IMG/VR virus record: IMGVR_UViG_3300012207_000103 | Location: 1 to 43,134 of that record | Reading direction: 5' to 3' (one strand) | DNA length: 43,134 nt | DNA from: a virus | In this document: positions 27,082 through 35,600 of the stretch, one piece after another | Layout: each line of letters opens with the position of its first letter | Numbering within the stretch: position 1 is the first letter of the stretch | Made by a program: the position numbers and the translations under genes | The notes under the pieces: generated by a model | What the model saw: only the letters and a program-made list of their open reading frames with translations | Told to the model about the DNA's origin: nothing | Database searches by the model: none

Positions 27082-28874
27082 ACGGCGACGAAATGCGCAT
27101 GCTCTACGAGGATCGCCGTGCTCGCTACCGCGACCGAGATCGCATCGGTAAGCGCCTGCGAGATGTGCTGACAAATGCCTACCAGGAGGGATGGCGTGAC
27201 ATCGTGCCGGCTGGGCAGGACCCCGTTGTTGGGAACCTGATATGGGCCGCGGCCCGCACTATCGCCCAGAGGGTTGGTCGCCACCCCCGGATCTCCGTGG
27301 CTGCGATGCGCAAAGAGACCGATGATGCCGCCAACGCCGCCGCTCAGGAGCATGAGATTCAGCTCCTGGACGACCTCGACAAGTTCAACTTTCGGGCGCT
27401 CCTTCCCCAGGCTGCCTACTGGCTGGTCACGCACGACCTGATGCCGCTCGTGGTTCGGCCGAGCCCTCGTGAATACCACGTACCGGTCATCGAGTGCAAG
27501 GATCCACTCACCTGCTATCCCGGCACCGTGTGGCCCCACAAGCCCGAGGTATACGACGTTCTATTCGCCGAGCGCATGCCGGCGCACCAGGCGGCACGGA
27601 CGTATCCCAATGTGCGCAAGGTGCTCTCGCTCATGGACGCCGACCGGGAGCGCATGGAGCACATCGTGCTCGGTGAGTATTGGGACACCGAGGGACTTAC
27701 CGTGGCCGTTTTGGAGCCGCAAGCCAGGGTGGTGGACTTCTTCCCTTCGCCGCTGCCCGGCACGATCTGCACCTTCCTCGGCCGGGGCTTCTCACCGGAC
27801 CTCGATTTCCATGGTCAATTCGACCACGTGGTCCCGATCCTGATCTCCCAGGCAAAGCTCACCTCATTGGTCATGGCCTTGGCGGAGCGCAACGTGTTCG
27901 CCGAGACCAATATCTTTGCCGAGCTTGCGTCGAACCAAACGAAGTACGCCTGGGGTCCCGACGCGGTGAACTACTTCATGCCGGGACCGGGCGCCCGGGT
28001 AGAGAAGTCCATCAACAACATGAGCCCGCAGGTGTTCTCCGAGCTGGACCGCCTGGAGCGGGAGCTTCGCCTCGGCGGTGGCTTCCCCGGCCAGCTTTCC
28101 GGTGAGCCGGTCGCCACCATTGCCACCGGTAAAGGCATCGAAGAGCTGACCGTCACCGTGGACGATAACGTCAGTTATTGGCAGAGCGTGTTGCAGGATG
28201 TGCTACGCCGGGCGCTGATCTGCTACGGCGAGATGGCCTGCGCTATGGGCAGCGATGGCTGCAAAAACTATCTCCCGAAGGGCGGCGCTCGCATTCAGGT
28301 GCGCCACCTCTCCAGCTCTGACCCTGCCCAGACGGTGGGATTCCTGCAGAAAATCGATTCCAAGCTCCTCGCCCGCCGCAGCGTCAGGGAGCGCCTCGAT
28401 GAGGTGGACTACCCCGAGGTGGAAGAGATCCTCATTGAGACTGAGGGGCTGCGGGACGCCCTGCTGAAAGGCATCGAGGAGCGGGCGATGATGCCGGCGG
28501 AACAGGGTGGGATGGACCCCGCCGAGGTGGCCAAGATCATTCGGTACCGTCGGGAGGGTACCCCGCTCGAAGATGTCATCGAGCAGATCGCCGCCGAGAA
28601 GGCTGCTGCTGCCCAGATGGCGCAGGCGTCGGGCATGGGACCGGGTGGCGCCCCGTCGATCCAGTCGATGCTGGCACAGGCTGCGGGCAAATCTGGCCCT
28701 GCCGGCACGATGGGCCTCGGTGAGGCACGTACCGCCGAGCGCCTCGGTGGCCAGGCGCCCTTCGCTGCCGAGGGCCAGCAGGCGGCGGGTATTGGAGCCG
28801 TTCAGGGCCAGTTGGCCGGTCAGCCCTCGATGACTCCTGCGGGCGTTCCCCCTGGCATGGCTCCCCGAGTGTAG
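27078..28874 (+). CDS. Portal protein
   Basis: 598 aa from ATG 27078 (ATGA overlap with the zinc-ribbon gene); the frame itself is open from 26808. The helical N-terminus (MRMLYEDRRARYRDRDRIGK), central alpha/beta clip and wing (NLIWAAARTIAQRVGRHPRI; CKDPLTCYPGTVWPHKPEVY) and a long helical C-terminus (ELDRLERELRLGGGFPGQLS) fit the SPP1/HK97-type portal pattern. The C-terminal ~80 residues are A/G/P/M-rich and probably disordered. It forms the ring through which TerL packages DNA. Its place after terL strongly supports the call. Confidence 0.82.
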   Translation: MNGDEMRMLYEDRRARYRDRDRIGKRLRDVLTNAYQEGWRDIVPAGQDPVVGNLIWAAARTIAQRVGRHPRISVAAMRKETDDAANAAAQEHEIQLLDDLDKFNFRALLPQAAYWLVTHDLMPLVVRPSPREYHVPVIECKDPLTCYPGTVWPHKPEVYDVLFAERMPAHQAARTYPNVRKVLSLMDADRERMEHIVLGEYWDTEGLTVAVLEPQARVVDFFPSPLPGTICTFLGRGFSPDLDFHGQFDHVVPILISQAKLTSLVMALAERNVFAETNIFAELASNQTKYAWGPDAVNYFMPGPGARVEKSINNMSPQVFSELDRLERELRLGGGFPGQLSGEPVATIATGKGIEELTVTVDDNVSYWQSVLQDVLRRALICYGEMACAMGSDGCKNYLPKGGARIQVRHLSSSDPAQTVGFLQKIDSKLLARRSVRERLDEVDYPEVEEILIETEGLRDALLKGIEERAMMPAEQGGMDPAEVAKIIRYRREGTPLEDVIEQIAAEKAAAAQMAQASGMGPGGAPSIQSMLAQAAGKSGPAGTMGLGEARTAERLGGQAPFAAEGQQAAGIGAVQGQLAGQPSMTPAGVPPGMAPRV

Positions 28875-28883
28875 GAGGCAGGT

Positions 28884-29159
28884 ATGGCCAAGCCCAAGGC
28901 AGAAAAGACCACTCCAGCCGATGACACTCGTACTGTTGCCCACCACCTGGACTCGGCCACCTTCAACCTTGCTCATGCTGGTCGCCACGTGGAGTCGGCC
29001 CAGGCTTCGCCCGCTACGGCGCCGTTCAATCTTTCCCACGCGGCCAAGCATCTCGCCGAGACAAAAGACACCCTCGCCAAGCTCCGGGCTTCGGTGGTGA
29101 AGAAGGTCCCCGGCGTTGAGCCAGAGTTGGGGAAGCTACAGAAGGCGAAAAAGAAGTGA
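28884..29159 (+). CDS. Hypothetical Lys/Ala-rich protein, 91 aa
   Basis: TAGGAGGCAGGT precedes ATG 28884. The product is basic and helical, with a repeated unit: TFNLAHAGRHVESAQ and PFNLSHAAKHLAETK are two copies of a ~15-residue motif. The C-terminus is Lys-rich (LGKLQKAKKK). A DNA-binding or minor virion component seems possible. It overlaps the next GTG (GTGA). Confidence 0.65.
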   Translation: MAKPKAEKTTPADDTRTVAHHLDSATFNLAHAGRHVESAQASPATAPFNLSHAAKHLAETKDTLAKLRASVVKKVPGVEPELGKLQKAKKK

Positions 29160-29671
29160 CGTCGTATCGCGATGGTTCCACGTTAAACGTTGAGTCGGGC
29201 ATCGAAGTCGTTGGCGGCAAGGGCACCGACGGGCTTGCTCATCCCTTCAACCTTGACACCGTGGGCCGGCTCTACGTCAACGTCCAGGGCTTTGTGGCGG
29301 GTGCCTTTACCCCGGCGACGGATGGTGTATATATCGGGCTGCAGACCACGGCTCTCGTTGCCAGCGGGGTGGTGTCGTCGAGCGGTGTCAACGCTTTTGT
29401 TGCCGCAACGCCAGCTAAATCCATTCAGGTGCTGGGCTACGAGCTGCAGGCGAAGTCCTCCGCGGTGGGAACTGTCACGGTGAAGTTCTACGACGACACG
29501 CCTGCTCAGATTCTGGGCTCGCCCGAATGGGATTTCAACGCCCGGGAGGGTGTGGTCTCGATGGCGCCTCCTGGCACCTTCAAATGGCAGGGAGGGTCGG
29601 GCAAAGCTTTGCAGGTCAACCTGTCCGTAGGTCAGCCGGTCATGGCCCATGTCGTCTACACCCTTGTGTAA
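29156..29671 (+). CDS. Structural protein, 171 aa
   Basis: GTG 29156 overlaps the preceding stop. Beta-rich, low-charge sequence (LDTVGRLYVNVQGFVAGAFT; TTALVASGVVSSSGVNAFVA; VTVKFYDDTPAQILGSPEW), typical of head-decoration or fibre-base beta-sandwiches. No catalytic motif. It lies in the portal-proximal structural block and is coupled by TAATG to the next gene. Confidence 0.6.
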   Translation: MTSYRDGSTLNVESGIEVVGGKGTDGLAHPFNLDTVGRLYVNVQGFVAGAFTPATDGVYIGLQTTALVASGVVSSSGVNAFVAATPAKSIQVLGYELQAKSSAVGTVTVKFYDDTPAQILGSPEWDFNAREGVVSMAPPGTFKWQGGSGKALQVNLSVGQPVMAHVVYTLV

Positions 29672-29886
29672 TGGCCATCCCCATCACCTCCATGGTGCCG
29701 GGCACGATGTACCAGGTTACCTACCTGGGTTCGGATGCTCGCGTGCTGAGTGTCATGGCGCAACACGTTGCAACCGTAGGACTTACTCAACTCACGCTGC
29801 TCTCGAAGAGCGGCACGATGACCGTGGATCAACCTGGTGTCAGCCTCGTGGTTTTGGGCTCACCCCCGCCGGGAGATCCCTCCTGA
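29671..29886 (+). CDS. Small beta protein, 71 aa
   Basis: ATG 29671 overlaps the previous stop (TAATG). Beta-strand pattern throughout (SMVPGTMYQVTYLGSDARVL; LTLLSKSGTMTVDQPGVSLV). It abuts the next gene without a gap. Probably a minor structural protein; no family is recognised. Confidence 0.55.
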   Translation: MAIPITSMVPGTMYQVTYLGSDARVLSVMAQHVATVGLTQLTLLSKSGTMTVDQPGVSLVVLGSPPPGDPS

Positions 29887-30600
29887 ATGGCGATTACGGC
29901 CAACGGCTCCCTGGACTCGGCCACGGGTACGGCCTTGACGTCTCTGACGCTTACCGCCACGTCTGCAGTGGGCGACGTCCGCTGTTTCTATTCCAAGGTC
30001 AATTCCAACACCATCACCGTGTCGTCGCTGTCGGGGGGTAACGTGACGACCTGGGCTCGGGTTGCGGGTCCCAGCGTGGACACGAATGCCACGGTGGCTA
30101 CGCACGAGCTATGGATCGGTACCGCGACGGGCGCTGGTACCACCTCCATCACCGTCACGTGGTCGTCCACGCCAACCGGGCTCGGGACAGATCTCGATTG
30201 CCGCACCTTCTCCAACTCCAATTCGGCCACGAGCTGGGCCAAAGATGGTACTGCGAGTGGCTTCAACAACAACGCCTCTTCAAGCACGATCACGTATCCA
30301 TCCTTGACTGCGGCGGGCAGTGGCGAGCTGTATATCGGCCATGCTCGCTGTCCGTCGGGTGGATCGTACGGGACGCCTACCGGCTCGGGCGACACCTGGG
30401 TAACCGCAACGGACGCCAACGGGAACCCCTACATCTACACGCTGTCGTCGGCATCGGGGACAAATGCGCCTACGCAGAGCACCACCGCGTCGCTTTCGTA
30501 CGCGATCGGGGTGCTCATCATTGCCACCGTCCCTGCTGCTGGGGGATTCGTACGTTCCAAAGCCGTCGCCCAAGCGTTGAACCGAGGCGCTGTTATCTAA
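29887..30600 (+). CDS. Structural protein, 237 aa
   Basis: ATG 29887 directly follows the previous stop. The sequence is rich in S, T, G, N and A (TSLTLTATSAVGDVRCFYSK; TTSITVTWSSTPTGLGTDLD), indicating a beta-sandwich or Ig-like virion protein. The C-terminal segment turns helical and basic (FVRSKAVAQALNRGAVI). It may decorate the head or form part of a fibre; composition and neighbours are the only evidence. Confidence 0.6.
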   Translation: MAITANGSLDSATGTALTSLTLTATSAVGDVRCFYSKVNSNTITVSSLSGGNVTTWARVAGPSVDTNATVATHELWIGTATGAGTTSITVTWSSTPTGLGTDLDCRTFSNSNSATSWAKDGTASGFNNNASSSTITYPSLTAAGSGELYIGHARCPSGGSYGTPTGSGDTWVTATDANGNPYIYTLSSASGTNAPTQSTTASLSYAIGVLIIATVPAAGGFVRSKAVAQALNRGAVI

Positions 30601-30611
30601 GGAGGGATTCA

Positions 30612-31118
30612 ATGTCCGCTGCCTGCTACACCGTCAACAACGGCCCGATGGTCACAACTGCTGGGCCGGTCAAGGTGACGACTGGCAACGTCATCAAGAC
30701 CATGCTCCAGATCAAGACTGGCTCCACGGTAGCCGCCAGGATCGTGGAGTGGGGCATCTCTTTCGACGGCGCTGCCCTTGCCACCCCCATCCTTTGCGAG
30801 CTGGTGGAGACTGGGACCATTGCGGCGACGGTGACAGCCTATCTTGCTGCCGACATCCAGCCCTACAACGACCCCAACGCCCCTGCCTCCAGCATCCAGA
30901 TCGGTTCCACCACCAATAGCGGGTTTACGGCTTCTGCGGAGGGATCGATCACCGCCACCCGCTCCTTGGACACGCAGTTGGTGGACCCGGCGATGGGCTA
31001 CTGGAAGCAGTTCCCGCTTGGCCGTGAGCCGGTCATCAAGGCAGCCAATATCGGGCGCATTCGGGTGACTGCCCCCGCCGCGGTCAACGCTATCTGCTAC
31101 CTCGTCTGGGAGGAGTAG
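30612..31118 (+). CDS. Structural protein, 168 aa
   Basis: GGAGGGATTCA precedes ATG 30612. Beta-rich sequence (VKVTTGNVIKTMLQIKTGST; AARIVEWGISFDGAAL; RVTAPAAVNAICYLVWEE) resembling small phage surface/decoration domains seen repeatedly beside major structural genes. The function is inferred from context. Confidence 0.62.
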   Translation: MSAACYTVNNGPMVTTAGPVKVTTGNVIKTMLQIKTGSTVAARIVEWGISFDGAALATPILCELVETGTIAATVTAYLAADIQPYNDPNAPASSIQIGSTTNSGFTASAEGSITATRSLDTQLVDPAMGYWKQFPLGREPVIKAANIGRIRVTAPAAVNAICYLVWEE

Positions 31119-31412
31119 GTGCCCCGCCTCGGACGTGCCTACCCGCCGCACCCGCCACCTCGGGTCGCTCCACCGACTCGCACCGCTTTTGTTCGGGCGC
31201 CGGCTGCCAAGCTCCCCTCCCGCCCCGCCATCCGTCGGCCGCATGCTGCTCAATTCACCGTGGCATCGGGGAGGCAAATCATGGCCCCAGCGCACCGTTT
31301 CATGTCCCGACGGCCCTCGGTGGTAGTGGCTCCCCGTCACGCTGTCGTGTTCATGCAGGCGGCGGCGCCCCTGGTGGTTCACCGCCGCCTCATGGTCGGA
31401 GTTGGGTTGTGA
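31119..31412 (+). CDS. Basic Pro/Ala-rich protein, 97 aa
   Basis: GTG 31119 directly follows the previous TAG, and the stop overlaps the next start (GTGA). The product is rich in P, R, A and H (AYPPHPPPRVAPPTRTAFVR; RRPSVVVAPRHAVVFMQAAA) with almost no acidic residues. It is probably disordered and DNA-binding, compatible with a minor internal head protein. The biased composition also leaves some doubt about translation. Confidence 0.5.
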   Translation: MPRLGRAYPPHPPPRVAPPTRTAFVRAPAAKLPSRPAIRRPHAAQFTVASGRQIMAPAHRFMSRRPSVVVAPRHAVVFMQAAAPLVVHRRLMVGVGL

Positions 31413-31732
31413 GCCCCTTCGAGATGCACCTCGGTGACAACGCTGAGCTGGAGATGGCGCAGCGTCAGGCGTCTTTGGACCAGGCTTTGACCCAGGCTCG
31501 CCAGGTCATAGACCACCACAACAACGCGGTAGCTGAGATTGAGAGCTGGGCTGGCAGCTTCAAGGAAGAGTCTCGGGAAGTTCGTACGCTCATCGGGCGA
31601 GTGGAGCGTGACATCGATCTCTGGGACGTCCGTGCCGGGGGACTGAACCGTCTCTGTCGTCTCGCTGTCGGCCTTTCCGCCATCGTGGGCCTGACTGAGA
31701 TCGCCTGGGTAGCAGGTCACCTCATCCGCTGA
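31409..31732 (+). CDS. Helical protein with C-terminal membrane helix, 107 aa
   Basis: GTG 31409 overlaps the preceding stop. An amphipathic helical region (LEMAQRQASLDQALTQARQV; FKEESREVRTLIGRVERDID) is followed by a hydrophobic C-terminal helix (LAVGLSAIVGLTEIAWVAGH). The layout resembles small phage membrane-associated coiled-coil proteins. It overlaps the HNH gene (TGATG). Confidence 0.58.
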   Translation: MSPFEMHLGDNAELEMAQRQASLDQALTQARQVIDHHNNAVAEIESWAGSFKEESREVRTLIGRVERDIDLWDVRAGGLNRLCRLAVGLSAIVGLTEIAWVAGHLIR

Positions 31733-32124
31733 TGCCTGATACCTCGTGTGTGCCGTGGAAGGGCGCTCGAACGGGTCCGCCTCCGAACCACTATGGCCAC
31801 CTTCGGGTTGGGGGTCGCGATTGGAAGGCTCACCGCTGGGTGTGGACGCAGATTCATGGAGCTATCCCGGCAGGTATATGCGTGCTCCACGCCTGCGATA
31901 ACCCGACGTGTATCAATCCTGACCACCTCTTTCTTGGGACCCATCGGGACAATATGCGAGATCGGCGCAACAAGGGTCGGGATTTCAATAGCCGGAAAAC
32001 GGAGTGCTGTCACGGTCATTCACTGTCGGGAGAAAACCTGTACCTCAGACCCGACGGTGCACGGGCGTGTCGGGTCTGCAAGCGTGAGCTGAAGAGGCGG
32101 CTGCGGGAGGTGCGTCGTTCCTGA
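31732..32124 (+). CDS. HNH homing-type endonuclease
   Basis: 130 aa, TGATG overlap with the previous gene. The HNH_3-type core is clear: H53 in CVLHACDNPTC, N62 and H65 in INPDHLFLG, then THRDNMRDRRNKGR. Upstream GHLRVGGRDWKAHRWVW is the substrate strand/helix; downstream cysteines (CCHGHS, CRVCKREL) form a zinc-binding DNA-recognition element. Free-standing HNH genes of this type are mobile and spread by cutting related phages. It lies directly before a gene that seems to lack a start codon. Confidence 0.85.
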   Translation: MPDTSCVPWKGARTGPPPNHYGHLRVGGRDWKAHRWVWTQIHGAIPAGICVLHACDNPTCINPDHLFLGTHRDNMRDRRNKGRDFNSRKTECCHGHSLSGENLYLRPDGARACRVCKRELKRRLREVRRS

Positions 32125-32257
32125 CTCCAGGACGCCCGCCGCCGGCAGCCCTCCCGGGCGTAGCTCCCAGCGTGCCGACCTGTCGCCGGCAAGGGCTTTT
32201 CAGCCTCAGCGAATTCCAACCGGACAGCCCTACGGGCAGGCGAAGGCCGTAGAGCAG

Positions 32258-32611
32258 ATGATGGCAGCGCGGCCACTCCGTGACGAGGGAGCTGCCGGGC
32301 CTGGCGGCCCCCCCCCGGGACCCGGCTCCTCGTCACCACCGCCAGGTCCCCCTACGAGCGCTGGAGGAGGACCGTTTGGCGGTGGCGGGCACGATCCTAA
32401 CCAGGTACTGGCCACGGTCTCCGGCAATCCGAGCGCCCGACCTGGCGAGCCGATCACTGCCGGCAATCCGACTGCTGCGCTTGGCGCTGGCTTCAAGCTT
32501 GACGTGCTGCGCCACGTTGCGCAGTTGCCCTTCGCTGGCCCGGAAATTATGCAGTTGGTCCAGAAGGCATACAACGAGGCGAACTACGGCAACCGAGCCC
32601 AGGTGTACTGA
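32258..32611 (+). CDS. Gly/Pro-rich structural protein; true start unclear
   Basis: ATG 32258 gives 117 aa (MMAARPLRDEGAAGPGG...), with a G/P/S-rich stretch and a helical C-terminus (AGFKLDVLRHVAQLPFAGPE; IMQLVQKAYNEANYG). The same frame stays open upstream to 32093 and reads plausibly as protein (RIPTGQPYGQAKAVEQ), but it has no ATG, GTG or TTG. The original start may have been lost when the HNH gene inserted, or translation may use frameshifting or a rare start. It overlaps the giant gene (TGATG). Confidence 0.55.
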   Translation: MMAARPLRDEGAAGPGGPPPGPGSSSPPPGPPTSAGGGPFGGGGHDPNQVLATVSGNPSARPGEPITAGNPTAALGAGFKLDVLRHVAQLPFAGPEIMQLVQKAYNEANYGNRAQVY

Positions 32612-35600
32612 TGGCTACGCCTGATCCGTATGGCGGGGTCAGCCCGCAGCTCACCCAGACCGGCACGGCCACCGGAGGGACCACCGATCCGGGCGTGGGG
32701 ACGGGCACTGAGATCGCCCAGACGCTGGCGGATCTGAACAACGTCGATGCCAACTCCCTGGTACTCGGACGGCGGCTTGCCTCGTTGCAGAAAAAGAACC
32801 CGGGTATCACCGCCAGCCTTGCCTTCGACGCTGCCTCCGGGATCAACGATTCCACCTCGAACACGGTGGACCTGTCGCCGAACCTGCCGAGCTACGCCAC
32901 TCCCAACGCCCTCTCCGTGTTGGTGTCAAACACCCTCGGATCTTCAACGCTGGCGCCGATCACCGACCTGCGGGCCTACCAGCAGAACCTCCAGGCGCTG
33001 GGCTACATCACCGACCCCACCTGGCAGCCCACGGGCAACGTGGACCAGCAGACCCTGAACGCCAGCTACCAGCACATCTCCGATCTCACCGGCACGATCA
33101 ATCAGGGCAAGGGGCGCCTGCTGTCGATGTCGGCTACCGATGGGCTACGCCTGCTGAATGCCACCATGCCGACCAACCTGTGGAAGGCGTTCATGGGTGT
33201 CACGCACGGCATCGTGAAGTCCTTTTCCAACACCGGCAAGGATCTCTGGCTCGGCGGTAGCAACCTGCCGGGGCTGCTCTTCGGTGGCGAGACGGGCACG
33301 CAGCTCAACGACAAGATTCAGAAGGCAACCGGCCGGCGGTTTGGGCTGGGGGCGCTCGGTGAGGACGCTGCCAATGTCCTCACAATTGCCTCCCTGGCTA
33401 CCGGCGTAGGTGAGCTGGGCGCGGTGGTGACCGGCGCCGGAGACCTGATGGGCGTGGCTGCCGATCAGGGTCTCGGCGCGGTCATCCGTCCCGTGGCGGG
33501 AGACGCTGGCTACGTGGCCCGTGGTTTTGGCTCGTTGGTGGGTCAATTCTCCGGGGACGAAGCCAAGCAGGGCATCACCGAGTTCTTCGGCAAGTACGGT
33601 CCCAAGGCCATCGCTCGCTCCCCGCTGATGGAACTAGTTGGCCGGGGCTATGGCGCCGCTCGCTGGACGTTGCTTCCCCAGGCGGCGCTGTCCACCTTCG
33701 AGCCCAACTCGCCTGTCGGCGCTGCTGCTGCGAAGACGCACGCTCCCTGGTGGCTGGACGCACCCGTGATCTTCGGCGTGGTGCATCCCGAAGAGGGCAT
33801 CGTGGCCCAGGCCACGAAGCTGCTGCGGGTGGGCCAGCTCCGAGACGCCGTGGGAGTCACGCCGGAGTTTTTGCTTGGCATGGGCAAGGATGCTCACTGG
33901 ACCAACGGTCAATACAGCCAGCTCGCCACCGGGGCCTACCTGCACGCCATCCTCACCGGCCAGGCTGGAGATGCGGCCACCTACGCTGGCATCGGCACCC
34001 GTAATGCGGCGGCGTGGAACGCGGCGCAGGACAAAGGAGGTGCTTTCTTCGCCAGCCACGTGGCCGATCAGATGGACAAACTGGTGAACCGAGTGGTCGA
34101 AAACGTAGACGACCCGACCCTGCGCCAGATCACTCCGGCGTTTGCTCAGGAGGCTACTGCCTGGGCAGGTGAGAACCCCAGCCTGATCGCCCGCCACTAC
34201 GTCGACATCGTCAACTCGGCTCACATGCGGCAAGCTGGCGGGCTCATGGGCTCGGGCGAGTGGGATGGCTTCGACAACGCCAATCGGGCAGCGGACGAAC
34301 TCTCCCGCCAGGTCACCCCGCAGATGGTCCAGGAGGCCATGGGGACGCTGTTTCAGCGCCGGCCGATGCCATTGCCTACGGAAGCTCCGGTGCTTACCGG
34401 GGAGGCTCCCCCTGGTCGGGTGCTGGCGATGCGGGCCGACAATCCCAGCTACAAGCAAAACCTGCAGAACCTGCTTAGCCGCTGGAAGGTGGCCACTGAA
34501 GGCGTCAAGACGCCGGATGGTCGGTACTCGATGACGCCACCCAATCCCACCGAGATCGCTGCCATCGAAAAGGAGGTGGCGAAGATCCCCGAGATGGTGG
34601 GGGTGAACCAACGGGACTGGGTGAACCACCTCACGCACCTCGCAGCCAAGGCTCCCACCGATATTACCGACCTACTCTCTCAGGGGCCATCGAGTACCGA
34701 AGCGGCTGTGGTGAGCGATGCCACCCAGCTCGCCCGCCTGAAGTACGGCGAGGATCTCTCCCGCATGGGCTTCAAGTTCTCAGCTACCGATCCGATCCGT
34801 CGTGGCCCGCTCAACATCGAAGAGCAGAAACTTGTTGGCGAGTATCGAGATTGGGCTTCCACGCAGCGTGCGCAGGGCAGACCTACGGCGTTGCCCTCGG
34901 AGGCGGGTCCTGGTCGCGGTCCCGTCGTTTCCCCCGACCTACGTAGCTACACGGATCATTTCGCTGCCCTTGGCTATCGCCCGGTGTATGGCGGTACGGG
35001 CGTGCTGCTGCCCTCGGACATGGGGCCGTTCGTGATGAACGCCCCGAGGATGAAGACGTGGGAGTACGCCCTGGCGCAGCTCGGCATGGGCACCCAGATG
35101 GTGGACGCAAACGCCCTGGCGCACTCCACGCAGATGGCGAGAGCCAACGACTACGCGGCCGAGGTGGATCCCAGCCGTTGGGGCTATGGCACAGGCGAGC
35201 GGATGATGCAGGACGTCTCCCGTACCTTCGCCCAGCAGATGGGCGACCGGGCAGCGTTGGTTGGCGGTGGGGTTACGAAGGTGGGCCGGATGGTCGACCG
35301 GGTGGGCCGCACGGTACAGACCGCCCAGGGACCGTCGCAGGCGTTCATTCGCTCCGTGCTTGAGGGTGACAACTGGGGACTCACGCAGACCGAATCGAAG
35401 TACATGGCGCGGGCCCTCTACTCGGCTATGCGGGACGGTGCCGCTGCGCCAGGGTTGGTGACCCGGCCGAGCGGCATGTTCAACATCATGCACACCCTCG
35501 CTGCCGGCATGCGGGTGAATGGGTTGCAGGGCATCTCGGACACCATGCGAGCCTTCACCTTGGGCGGTGGCCCCACCATCGAGAAGACGCTCTTCGGAGC

